Below, in pieces: positions 21,427 to 31,137 of a DNA stretch of 64,000 nucleotides. The notes beneath the pieces are model-generated. The model saw nothing but the letters and a program-made list of their open reading frames with translations, was not told the origin of the DNA and did no database searches. This DNA comes from Sciurus carolinensis (lineage: Eukaryota > Chordata > Mammalia > Rodentia > Sciuridae). How positions within the stretch are numbered: position 1 is the stretch's first letter; each line of letters opens with the position of its first letter. The position numbers and the translations under genes are program-made. The stretch is from contig NC_062226.1 of assembly GCF_902686445.1 (NCBI RefSeq), positions 12,868,001 to 12,932,000 on the forward strand, written 5' to 3'.

Positions 21427-21610
21427 CCAGACGCAGTGGCACGCACCTGTAATCCCAGCATCTTGGGAGACTGAGGCAGGAGGATCACAGTTTGAGGCCA
21501 GACTTAGTAACTCGTTGAGACCCTGTCTCAAAATTAAAAAATGAAAAGGGCTGGGGTGTAGCTCAGTGGTAGACCGCTCCTGGGTTCAATCCCCAGTACT
21601 GCAAAATAAA
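21427..21610 (+). mobile_element. B1-dID composite SINE, forward, nested in the hAT relic
   Basis: The B1-like half is 'gcagtggcacgcacctgtaatcccagc' (21434-21460) to 'gagaccctgtctc'. The ID half is 'gggctggggtgtagctcagtggtag' (21549-21573) to 'gttcaatccccagtactgc'. The linker between halves is A-rich (21530-21548). It splits the transposase relic between the block at 21267-21420 and the one resuming near 21611. Confidence 0.95.
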
Positions 21611-21626
21611 TAAATCTCAGCCCTTG

Positions 21627-21687
21627 GGTAGAACGTTTGCCCAGTATGCACAAAGCCCTGGGTTCAATCTCCACTCCTGCAAATAAG
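21627..21687 (+). mobile_element. 5'-truncated ID SINE with target-site duplication
   Basis: 'gtagaacgtttgcccagtatgcacaaagccctgggttcaatctcc' (21628-21672) is an ID element lacking its first ~20 bases. It is bracketed by 16-bp direct repeats at 21611-21626 and 21688-21703 that agree at 15 of 16 positions. The right copy runs into hAT sequence, so the repeat is the duplicated target. Confidence 0.85.
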
Positions 21688-22611
21688 TAAATCTCAGTCC
21701 TTGCACACACTTCTTAACGATCTGTGTGACAAATTGTCAGCTAAGCTAAAGAACTTTTGCCACTCAACTGAAGCACAATAAAACTCTTGTGACTGTCTTG
21801 GTTGCAAGTTGAACTAGCTCTTTTTGGTCTTGGCACAACTGAAACTTTTTTCATGAAAAAAACAATCGACAGATGAATTATTTCAATTCCAGTTTGAAAC
21901 TAAAAGAGGTGAGCTTTTCACATCAAGGGAAACAATCAACAACATTACCATCAATGATAAAATTTGAACTTTCAAACAAAAACTGTAATTTCAGAAAGTT
22001 TCTATCTGTCACCAGGAGCTTGACAGTTTCCTAATATTTAAAGGCTTTTTTTTTTTTTCTGCTGAGATCTGTGGTGTGATATTAAGGAATGTGATTTTCT
22101 GATATTGTATAATGAAATGCACAACATTTGGAAGATCCACATGAACTGGTATTTTCCAAATGTCGAAGGCATGATGCTGCTAAGTTCTGTGTGGATAAAA
22201 GATCCATTCAAATCAAGATAAACCAGTGGATTTTAATGTAATAGAGCATGAAAAGTTTATTGATATGATTTCAGGGTCTATGTTGCAAGTCACCTTTGAA
22301 AAGCACCGCTGGACAAGATTTGGCACACACTACATTGTCCTCATATATTACATTTCCAAACATCACAACAGACTGAAAGTAGAGACAGGCGTGAGAATCC
22401 AATTATCTTCTATTAAACCAGTGATTAAAGAGATCTGCAAAAATGTAAAACAATGCTACCCTTTTCACTATTTTTTGTTGTTTTGGAAAAAATAATTTTT
22501 CACAAAAATGTGCTATTTGCATTAACACAATTGTGTTTGTTACTGTTTGATTTATTGTTACGGATCTGTTATTAGTGAATTGATATTTTTGAAAGTCCTC
22601 TGTATTTTTGT

Positions 22612-22831
22612 TTGTTTATTGTGTTTTTTTTGTTTGTACCAAGGATACAACCCAGGGGTGCTTAAACACTGAGCCACATCCCCAGCCCTTTTTATCTTTT
22701 ATTTTGAGACAGGGTCTTGCTGAGTTGCTTAGGGCCTTTCTAATTTGCTGAGGCTGGCTTTGAACTTGCAATCCTCCTGCCTCAGCCTCCTGAGTCTCTG
22801 GGATTACAGGTGTGCACCTCCGCGTCCAGCT
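22612..22831 (-). mobile_element. B1-dID composite SINE, reverse
   Basis: A T-rich head (22612-22635), then 'accaaggatacaacccaggggtgctt' (22638-22663), 'ctgagccacatccccagccc', 'gagacagggtcttgctgagttgcttaggg' (22706-22734) and 'cctcagcctcctgagtctctgggattacagg' (22780-22810). It lies at the right end of the hAT relic. Full length with moderate divergence. Confidence 0.95.
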
Positions 22832-22984
22832 CAAAAACCCTTAGTTTTTGTTTCTCTTATGGAGTGTGAAGGACTCCTGAAGACAAAACCCTTGAGAGCC
22901 AGAGCTGCAGATTCTAGACCTAGCGGTCCAGGTCTCTAGCCTCATCCTGCACCACTCTGAATCTTCCTGGGCTCCCCGCCCTGC

Positions 22985-23295
22985 CTTCTTCCCTCACCCC
23001 GTCAGTCTCTCCAGTCTGACAACCTTCTGTTTCTGGGTCTTTGCACGTACAATTTTCTCTGCCAGAAACATGTCTGCTCCCCACTCCCAGTCCTCCCTCA
23101 CCCTCCTGCGCTCACTCCTGCCCCTGCCGGCTGGGAAAGCTCCTCTTTGCTGGATCCTCTGTGCCTGCTCTCACGCCCTCCTCTGTAGGCTCCATGTTAA
23201 TATATTTCATAATGATTTCTACCTTGGGATTTAAATCCTCATTATGTCCCTCCTTTATCATTTCCCCTCTGTATCTACTTTACAAGTGCCACCCC
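22985..23295 (+). repeat. L2 LINE 3' region, forward
   Basis: 'gggtctttgcacgtacaattttctctgccagaaaca' (23035-23070), 'aaagctcctctttgctgg' and 'ggatttaaatcctcattatgtccc' follow the L2 order 'gcctttgctcatgctgttccctctgcctggaatg...'. Diverged. Confidence 0.6.
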
Positions 23296-24174
23296 CTCTG
23301 CTGTCTGTTGTATCATATTAATCACCACCTGTCCTATGCTGGAGAGAAGAAAAACTAACGGACGTTTTCAGTGCTAAGGCAGCCACTTGATCAATCTTTT
23401 CCCTGAGATTTCATACATTTTTAAGAGGGTCCTCACATACCTCTTTACAGGCTCTGGCTTAATTTACTCTGTGGGGTTTTTTTTCCCAGCCCAGGAAGAG
23501 AAGCATCTGTGTGTTATCATTAACGAGGCTGCTTTTCCTGCCTCTGGTAGCTGGAAGTCCCTGAAGTGTGTGCTTGGTTTTGTACCTGCCAAGCTTCCTG
23601 TTTTCATGGTACATTATCTTTTCTCTGAGTTTCAACCCCTTGAAGTATAAACTCCAACCTCACCCATCCTCAGGATCAATGGGAATTAGCCTTATTATTT
23701 GATTTTTCTTTGCAAAAAAAAAAAAAAAAGAAAGAAAGAAAAGTGGGTTATCGAGATCTATCAGCCTGCCATAGTACTATGAAAGGTTTGATGGGATTTT
23801 CTTTTTGAACTGTTAAGAAAGCTTTGTAAGCGCACAGCCTATCCCTGCTGTTGGTTGAGGAACTCTGGGATGCAAGTGTCTTGGGGCCACTAATGATCCC
23901 AGGCGGCCTCTGCTCCTCTCTGCACCTGGTTTTTGCATTTGTGAGATATGTGGGCTGGCTGTTTGCCAAAACTAACCCTGCTCTAAGATTCTGTAATCCA
24001 AATGCGTCCCGAAAGCCTGTTACATATCAGGCTGTACTTGTACTGAGCAGGGGGCAGAGGCAGGAGAAAACGGGCCTCCAAAGAATACCGTGTCCCTGGA
24101 AACAAAATATTTAAACTATGAAATCCTCAGGTGCAACACAGAACATGACAACTGTCATGGAGACATCTATCTCA
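23296..24174. other. Unassigned sequence with A17/(GAAA) tract
   Basis: An A-run of about 17 followed by GAAA units lies at about 23714-23743, possibly the tail of an unrecognised retroposon. The rest shows no repeat or exon. Confidence 0.4.
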
Positions 24175-24600
24175 AACACCCACCTGTGCCAGGCCCCTTG
24201 CTGCATCCCGGGGCAGGGCGTGGCAGCCGCTGAGGAGAGAGTGTAGACAGCAACTCTCAAGAACGCACAGGCTTGTAATGGGGCAGGTAGAATCTACAGC
24301 CCACCGAACTCCAAAGCTCCACGCGCAAGACACCGGCTGGCATAAGGATAGAACAAGATGCCCCAAGGCCTCAGGGCAGGAGTTGGGGAGGAAGCGGGCT
24401 GGGAATGCTCACAATGTCCCAGTGAGAGGCTCTGAGAAGCCTTCCTTGGAAGAGATGATCTACCATCAAGTCCATATCGTGTGGCTCAATGGTGAATAGG
24501 GACATCAGAGAAGAGGGAAGCCCGGGTGTGCAGACACTGGGAGAAGCCATAAAGGAGGATAAAGAGAGAACCTGGCTGGCACCACAGCTTCTTTGCTGAG
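24175..24600 (-). repeat. Probable L2 LINE fragment, reverse
   Basis: 'ctgtgccaggccccttgctgcatcccggggcag' (24184-24216) is the reverse L2 tip. 'gagaagccttccttggaagagatgat' (24434-24459) matches 'ggaaggcttcctggaggaggtga', and 'gaagagggaagcccgggtgtgcagac' resembles the next block. Confidence 0.55.
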
Positions 24601-25924
24601 CATGCAGTGGGACAGTGGTGTCCTCCAGAACACAGGCAGCTAAAAGGTGTCCAGTGGCACTGTGTGATGATGGACTGGGCCCTCCTGCAGGGTCCTTGAT
24701 GAAACTTTGCACGCAGGCAAACTCCCAGCATCCAGCAAGTGGCTTAGATCTCGATTGTTCTGGGCATGAAACAGGGGGCTCTATACAGAGTTTAGAAAGG
24801 CAGGTGGGGATGGTCTGGGAGAAAGAAACCTAAGAACATATCACTCCCCCCAACAAGAACTCTGGCCACAGAGCAGCCAATTTGAACTTCTTCTGCCATG
24901 TCGCTTCCTCGGGTCTTCTGTCTGGGACAGGTCTGCGTGCCCGGCAGGAGTTTGGAGGGCGTGGGGCAGCTGGTACCCTGAGCGTGTGCGCTCTGCCTGG
25001 AGCACAGAAGATCATTACCCAGCGCTCTCCACGTTTGACAAATGGGACAGCTGCCGCTCAGGCACTTCCTCAGTGAATGGCTGAGCAGGTGGAGTGGGAA
25101 GATAGCCAGCCTGACTGAGCAGGGAACGCTAATACTAATCATTAGGTCTTTGAACCTTGCTATGTTCCCAATTAATGGCAGAAAAAAGTGAAACGGGTAA
25201 TTAAATGGATTCCAGCCCACTGACTGAGCTTCCCTGCTGGAGTGCCTCCCACCGCCTCCCGTGTGAAGGAGAGGACCAGCTCAGTCACCGGGAGACGGCA
25301 GTGTGGGATCAGGGCACTTGTAATGTGTTAACTACCGGCCGCTGAGAACATTAAGGGGGCATTTCTTAGGTGCCCAAACTCGGTGCTGGGGAGTTTGCAC
25401 TTAGTTATCTGCACGACTGCCTGGGAGGCACGGGTGGCATGTCACCTTCATGTTGGAGATGCAGAGGTCAAAGGCAGAGAGGTCTTGACCGCAGGACCAG
25501 GTGACTGAGTGCTGACCTGGGACTGCGGCCACACTGCTACTTGGGAGGGTTAGGAGCTCTGGCCCTTCTAACTCTTGGCCTAGGAATGACCTGAGGTGGC
25601 GGGGGGCGGTGACCTGTGCTCTGTCAAGTGACCCGCGTGGGCTGGCATTCCCTGGTGCTAACTGGTATGGGATTGAGTTTAATTAATGCCACCAGCCAGT
25701 AAACCTTGTCATTTGATGGTGTGCTTTAAGATGTGAGACCTGGTTTTAGTAATTGTGTAACGGAAAATGAACTGGCTGGATCTGTATTTTCCCCAAACAA
25801 ATGATCACTTTGGGGGACCCCCATAGGCCTCCGATTCTGCAAGTGAAGGGGAGCGTCCCCAGGCGGAGTACTTGAAGAATCTGATGCTTTCCTCTCTCCC
25901 CTCATGCCCAGGTCTGTCCTGGCT
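24601..25924. other. Unassigned sequence, possible MIR3 trace at 25380-25530
   Basis: 'agtttgcacttagttatctgcacgactgcctgggaggc' and 'agatgcagaggtcaaaggcagagaggtcttgaccgcaggaccaggtgactgagtg' (25390-25515 overall) recall a reverse MIR/MIR3. 25110-25210 contains TAAT-rich unique sequence. No gene. Confidence 0.4.
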
Positions 25925-26342
25925 TGCATTTTAGTCAGCCTTTTCACTGCTATGACTAAAAGACCTGACCAGAGCAATTGTAGAGGAAGAAAGGTTTATT
26001 TGGGAGCTCAGAGGTCTCAGTTCACAGAAGGCTGGCTCCTTCCCGCAGGGCTCGAGGTGAGGCTGAACATCATGGTGGAAGAGTGTGGCAGAGGGAAGCA
26101 GCTCACCTGGTGATCAGGAAGCAGAGAGACTCTAATTGCCAGATACGCCCCACAGGCACAACCCCAATGTCCAGCTCCCCAGCCACACCTACCTGCCTTC
26201 AGCCACCACTCCGTTCATCCCGTCAGGGATCCACTCGCTGATTGGGTCAAGACTCCCAGAACCCAACCATTTGTCCTCTAAACCTTCCTACATTGTCTCA
26301 CACAGGAGCTTTTGGGGGACACCTCACCTCCAAACCACAACA
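25925..26342 (-). repeat. Sciurid MaLR-like LTR, reverse copy
   Basis: The best-preserved reverse copy. It starts 'tgcattttagtcagccttttcactgctatgactaaaagacctgac' (25925-25969), contains 'ggctcgaggtgaggctgaacatcatggtggaag' (26049-26081), 'agccacacctacctgcc' (26181-26197) and 'cattgtctcacacaggagcttttgggggacacctcac' (26292-26328), and ends 'ccaaaccacaaca'. It is the inverse of the 557-1002 and 20497-20905 layout, with TG...CA ends. Confidence 0.85.
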
Positions 26343-26854
26343 GCTTGTTTGGGGGCATAAGCTGGGAATCCCAGCAGCAGGGCAGGACCAGGAGTTCCTT
26401 CTGGTTCCGCAGGGCGTTGCCGACTTCGCTGCCGCCTCTGGCCTGCTGTGTGGTCAGACGCGGCGCCCTGCACCTCGGCTTCCCCAGAAGTGGAGTTAGA
26501 CTGAGTGACCTTTGAGAGACTCTCTGGCTTTCAGTCTGGTGATTTTTCTGTTTATCAACATCTCCTTGCCACATGCCCTGGGAGTTCCGTCAGATGACAG
26601 GCACTTGCTCCACAATCACCCTAAGTGAGAAGTTCAGTTACTTAAAATCGCAGATTATTTCAAAACTAGGTTTGTTTTCTTAACTTCCATAGCTATTTGG
26701 TTGTTTTCTTGGTGAGTTAGAGTCTCCACTCTGAACATGAAACCATACAACCTTTCTGCCAAAAGGAACAGTGACCCACCCCTTATACTACAAATGCCCA
26801 GAGGAGCCAGGTGGCCTATCTGGAGGCTCACAGTTCAAGAGGGGCAGAGTGTGT
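26343..26854. other. Unassigned sequence
   Basis: No repeat signature. Several short overlapping frames at 26242-26574 occur on both strands because stop codons are scarce, not because of a recognisable product. Confidence 0.35.
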
Positions 26855-27003
26855 GTCCTCAGAGTCAGGCTCTTGCCTCCTTGTCCGGTGTGCTTTCTTC
26901 TTGTCTACTGTGTGGTGATGAGTGTCCTTAAGTTCTCTCTGGTGTCATCTCAGCACCTTGCACAGGACTCTCCAAAATATCTACCTGAAGAATGAATGAG
27001 TGT
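26855..27003 (+). repeat. L2 LINE 3' tip, forward
   Basis: 'ttcttcttgtctactgtgtggtgatgagtgtcc' (26893-26925), 'catctcagcaccttgcacagg' (26946-26966) and 'atctacctgaagaatgaatgagtg' (26979-27002) give the L2 ending with its TGAATGA tail. Confidence 0.65.
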
Positions 27004-27403
27004 GCTCAGCTCCCCCCAAAAGGCCCCAGGGTACCCTGCTTTGTAGCACAGTGTGTGATTTCAACTTGCCATCCATCCACTGTTCATACATATTCCTTCG
27101 CTGGGAGAGAAGCTACCCCTGACTCTCCGATATAAGGCAACGTGGCTTTTACAGACAGTCTGTGCCATTCCAAGGTGTCCAGGGGTCACTTCATATTCCA
27201 AGGCCATGTGTGGGTGGTTGAATTTGTCTGAAACTGCATGTTCTACCTGAAGTCACAAAGGTGGTCTCTGGGAGGATACGGATTACATTTTGTCCAAAGG
27301 AGAAGAAATGAGTCATTTTTTACTAGTGTGGCAAATGTATGTTGTGTGTATGTAAAATTAAAGATTACAAAATAATCTATCATGACTATAAATAAATAGC
27401 TTC
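27004..27403. other. Unassigned sequence
   Basis: Nothing recognisable until the CAA run. The 97-codon minus frame at 27243-27536 passes through the SINE and is a chance frame. Confidence 0.35.
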
Positions 27404-27445
27404 CAAACAACAACAACAACAAAAAAAAAAAAACTAAAAAAGAAA
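27404..27445 (+). repeat. (CAA)n plus A-run simple repeat
   Basis: Five CAA-type units (about 27407-27421) lead into an A13 run and an A-rich segment. It directly precedes the oligo-T head of the next SINE. It may be an independent retroposon tail. Confidence 0.75.
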
Positions 27446-27462
27446 GGGCAAGAGGAAGCCTT

Positions 27463-27678
27463 CTTTTTTTTTTTTTTTTGGTACTGGGGATTGAACCCAG
27501 GGGTGCTTTACCACTGAGCCACATCCCCAGCCCCATATGTATATATAAAATTTAGAGACAGGGTCTTGCTGAATCGCTTAGTGTGTCACTAGGTTGCTGA
27601 GGCTGGCTTTGAACTCGTGGTCCTCCTGCCTCAGCCTCCTGAGCTGCTGGGATCATAAGTGTGTGCCACCATCCAGCA
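27463..27678 (-). mobile_element. B1-dID composite SINE, reverse
   Basis: T18 head, then 'ggtactggggattgaacccaggggtgctttaccactgagccacatccccagcccc' in short blocks over 27480-27534. A TA-rich linker 'atatgtatatata' (27535-27547) follows, then 'gagacagggtcttgctgaatcgctta' and 'tcctcctgcctcagcctcctgagctgctggg'. The ID half is close to the sciurid consensus, suggesting a younger copy. Confidence 0.95.
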
Positions 27679-28921
27679 GAAGGAAACTTTTGAAAGTAAT
27701 GATACATTTATTATCCTGACCATTGTAGCAATGGTCTTGTGGGTGTGTGCACATGTTTAAACCCATCAAATTGTATATTTTAAGTATGGGTGGTTTTTAA
27801 AATAGCAATGCCACCCAAATAAAACTGCATCAATCAATAATTCAATCAAATAGCACCCAGTTTTCTAGAAGAATAGTGCCCCTTGCCAAGGAGAGACTGA
27901 TCAAGAGGTGGTGCTGAAACAGAATTCTTGATCTGTGTCCCTCACCCATGTGTCCCTCACTGCCTCTGCCACCACCTCCTCCTGTGGTTCCCCATCATCT
28001 ACTGTGATACTTTGAGGTGGAGGAGCACCCGTCAAAGTCACCTGGTTGCATATCCCATAACACAGAGTCTCTGGGCTCAAGCCGGAACATGCGTTTGAAC
28101 GAGCTCTGTGGCCAATTCCTTAGGCGCACCAGGGTTTGGGAATTGTTGGCTGCTGCAGGAGGGTCCAAACCCAGCACAGGTAATACCCAAGACCCTCAGG
28201 ACAGGTCTCACCACCTTCCTGAAGCCACATCTCCTGGGGCCTGCCTTGTGGGTCCGCTGTGAGACCAGTGGATGGCCTGTGACTAATAACCCAACATGGC
28301 AGTGGCTCCTCCTATTCTGAGCGCTCTTCCCTACCCGGTTGCGTTCCATCAGCGTCCTGGGCAGGACAGCATCAGCTGAAGACGCCCTGCCTTCTCCTCC
28401 CTTCCAAATGCAGCCCATTTTCCGTGCTCCTCAGCTACTCACTCTCTTATTTCAAAATCATCAGTTTACATATTCTTTTCACCTTGCTGGGAGCAAGGAA
28501 AATGGCCTCATACCGATCTGTCTTCCTTTACCTGGGAGTGCCTGACACTTAATAAGAACTCCATCAATGTATTTTTTCAGATTTACTGATCCAAAAAGCT
28601 GGATCATAGTTCAGGGAGAGGCCGTTTATAGAAGATCATGGTGCTGATATTTGTCGAACAAAAATAGTAACCATGAAGATTAAATTCCAGGGGAAAACAG
28701 AAGGCTGAGAGAGAATGTGATGGCAATACAAAATATCCATCTATCCATCGACTCTCTGCATAGGCAGACTCGGGGCCTGCGCTCTGAGCCAGACGCTGCA
28801 CTAAGAGCTTTGTAAGCACCATTTCAGTGCATTTTAATTTTTGCAAGAGTGCTGTGGGGTGAGGCTCCGCCGTCTCCTTCGCTTGGGTGGGCGAGGAGAT
28901 AGGCTTGGAGACTTGAGGAAC
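27679..28921. other. Unassigned sequence with weak MER5-like and L2 traces
   Basis: 28010-28160 has a 'tcaaagtcacctgg...cagagtctctgggctc' run reminiscent of MER5A. 28500-28575 resembles an L2 3' tip ('gggagtgcctgacacttaataagaactccatcaatg'). 28790-28860 resembles reverse MIR3. None is strong enough for its own call. Confidence 0.35.
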
Positions 28922-29271
28922 TGCTACGGACTGTATGCAAGTCCCAAATTCCAGAATCCTAACCCTTCGTGTGATGGTGTCAGGATGTAGGACCTGGGAA
29001 GTAATCAAGTCATGAGGGTGAAGCTCCTGTGAATGGAATTCCTGTTCTTAGAAAAGAGGCCCCAGAGAGCTTTCTCATCCCCTTTCTTCCACACAAGGAT
29101 ACGACAAGAAGATGGTGGTCTGCAACCCAGAGGACAGCCCTCACCCCCAGGGACCTTGCTGGCACTGTGATCCTACACTTCCAGACTCCAGACCCGTGAG
29201 GAGTACATTTTCAATGTTTGTAAGCCACCCCGTCTATAATTTCTCTGTTACAATAGCCCAAACTATATACA
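28922..29271 (+). repeat. MaLR LTR, MLT1A/MST-type
   Basis: It starts 'tgctacggactgtatgc' and runs through 'gatggtgtcaggatgtaggacctgggaagtaatcaagtcatgagggtgaagctcctgtgaatggaattcctg' (28974-29045, short blocks), 'aaaagaggccccagagagctttctc' (29051-29075), 'cttccagactcc' and 'gtaagccaccccgtctataatttctctgttacaatagcccaaact' (29220-29264). These are the MLT1/MST landmarks in order. It is a solo LTR shared with other placental mammals, older than the sciurid LTRs. Confidence 0.9.
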
Positions 29272-31116
29272 AGGAAATGGGCAGGATCCAGAGCCAGGTC
29301 TGTCTAGTGCCAAAGCGCCAGCTCCAACCTTGAAGAGAAAGAGCCACGGAGGCAGCACAGGGGTCTGGGGAGAGGAGACAGGATGGCCCCAAAGCCTCGC
29401 TCTGCCACCAACCTGCTCTGAGACGTGGTACCAGCTGTTCCCCTGCCCACACTTCAGACCCCCACGGGTGCCAAGGGACGTAAGAGCTCCACCTCGGAGC
29501 TGCCGGCGCCTTCTGGCTGGACATCCTCCCCTCCCCTCATGCCCAGCTCTTGATCCCATCAAGAGTTGTTGTGAGGAGAAAGGAGTTGAAGAATGTGAAG
29601 AGATCCTGAGTGAGCGTGTGCGCTGCACAAGAGACAGGAGGAGCTGTTTTCAGATTCTCAGCAAAGTACAGGCCCAGAGAGGAGGAGGCCCAGAGGAGGG
29701 GCGCGTGTGCCCTCTGCCCTGGTGCCCTGCCTGCTGGGAGGGGGATGTGGGTGCTGCAGGGCCTCCCTGGGGCCAGTCCTGGCTGTGGGCCCCAGACCTG
29801 GGTCCCCTCAAGCCAAGACTCCTCACATCTGAAAATCATGGCTGCCTCCCGGCAGGGGCATAGAAAGGGGAACTTCAAAGTGGATGTCAGATTCCTCTTC
29901 TGGCTCCAAAGATTAAAAAACCCCTCGAGAGTCCGAATCACCTCAGAGCCCTCACATGGGTAGACTGGTGTCATTTTGAGAGGATCACGGCACCTGGAAG
30001 AGATTGATATGACAGGATTTTCAGTGCTCCTGTGGCACAAGAAAAGTGGGAAGGAAAAAAACGAGTGCTTCATCTTCTAAAGAGTGGGCCCGCGCCTTTC
30101 ATGCTGAGATTGAGGGCCTGGACGCCAGGCTCTCCCCCTCATGGGTGCTGCTCGCGATCAAAGGGTGAGGTGTCGGGGAGGGCCGCAGGGCACGGCCAGC
30201 CACTGGTTCCTTCCTCAAATCTGGCCTGGGCAGACACGGTCTGGGGCTAGGCTCAGAGAGATTCGAAGCTCAATCCGGGCTTCCAAGGGGACACACGGTG
30301 ACCGGGCAAGGGCATGAGAGCCCACAGAGGCTGAGGGGAACCTGGGAGAGGCCTCTCAACCCGGGAGTGTCCGAGAGCTTGACTGAGGAGGGGCCCATGC
30401 ACAGAAGAATGAGTAGGCATTTGTGAGAGGAGGAGAGGGGTCGGCCCGAGCAAGGGTCCACACCCGTGAACAGCCACATGTCCAGGAACCGGGAGGAGAG
30501 TGGGCAGGCGTGGTGGGCAGGAGAAGCTAGGCGGCTGGCAGAGTTGTGAGCTTAGGCAGCAGGGAGCTCGAGTACCCAGCCTGGGATCATCCTTGGGGCT
30601 CTGGGTGGCACCCGAGTGACATGGAGCCGCCTTTGCTGGGGTTTTCCATTTCCCCCTGAGCTTCAGCCTTGGGAAGGGCACACACACCCTCTGTCCTCGA
30701 GTTCTTCTGCACAGTGTTCCCTCCAGAGACGTCACGGGAGGAGGTTGGAGCTGAGACCCTGCGGGCACCTTGAGGTCTGTGAACAGGGCCTCCCAGGGAG
30801 ACATGAAGAGCCCTCGCCTGCGCCCTGTGGCTCCCCTCCTTCAGCCCAGCTGCTCTCCTCTCCAGAACATTCTTGTAATAAGACAATATAGTTGGATTAA
30901 AATGGGTTGAAAGGAAAAAAAATCAATATTTTGCAATTTGGTTTATTAGAGAGAGCCCCCAAACTTGCTTACAGACATTTTGGTGAGCTTCCAGCCCCTT
31001 GTGACAAATGACCGTTTCAGAGAGAGTTAAGATGTCTCTCACAAGCTGGAGGAAATCTCTGGAACGAATTTTTGATGATAAAAGTAGCTGGGCTTGACGA
31101 TTTTTTGCTCAGGTTT
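29272..31116. other. GC-rich stretch with many chance frames
   Basis: Long frames overlap on both strands (plus 29330-29863, 177 codons; minus 29537-30073, 178 codons; minus 30253-30804, 183 codons). That overlap is what low stop frequency in GC-rich DNA gives. I recognise no domain. 30300-30560 has reverse-L2-like G/A-rich wording but no diagnostic phrase. No canonical promoter. Confidence 0.4.
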
Positions 31117-31137
31117 AAAAAAAAAAAAAAAAAAAAA
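31117..31137 (+). repeat. A21 homopolymer
   Basis: A pure run of 21 A. It could be the tail of a processed retroposon, but the upstream 200 bp shows no recognisable SINE or transcript. Confidence 0.9.

Larger units (their letters stand above)
21130..22606 (+). mobile_element. hAT-Charlie-like transposase relic, interrupted by SINEs
   Basis: 'gagtttcaaactgtggtcttcagacccc' (21150-21177) is the left end typical of 'cagtggttctcaaa' hAT termini. Codons from 21267 read FTDGAKVAVNKTTGSLA, matching the T-D-G-A block of Charlie-type transposases. After two SINE insertions (21427-21687) the host resumes with 'cgatctgtgtgacaaattgtcagctaagct' (21718-21747) and long stretches I recognise from this element. 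A frame from 22226 (89 codons) ends with RIQLSSIKPVIKEICKN (22394-22444), the C-terminal dimerisation region. The segment normally preceding it is deleted, and many stops break the rest. It is non-functional. Confidence 0.8.

Noticed and set aside
21549..21605. tRNA-like sequence (A/B boxes)
   Set aside because: It is the ID half of a SINE with an A-rich tail. It lacks a complete cloverleaf and acceptor stem.
28005..28160. Possible MER5A-like element
   Set aside because: Only scattered words agree ('tcaaagtcacctgg', 'cagagtctctggg'). Not enough to call against chance.
30253..30804. 183-codon open frame on the minus strand, with 177-178-codon frames nearby at 29330-30073
   Set aside because: GC-rich segment in which frames are open on both strands at once. 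No motif or splice pattern.
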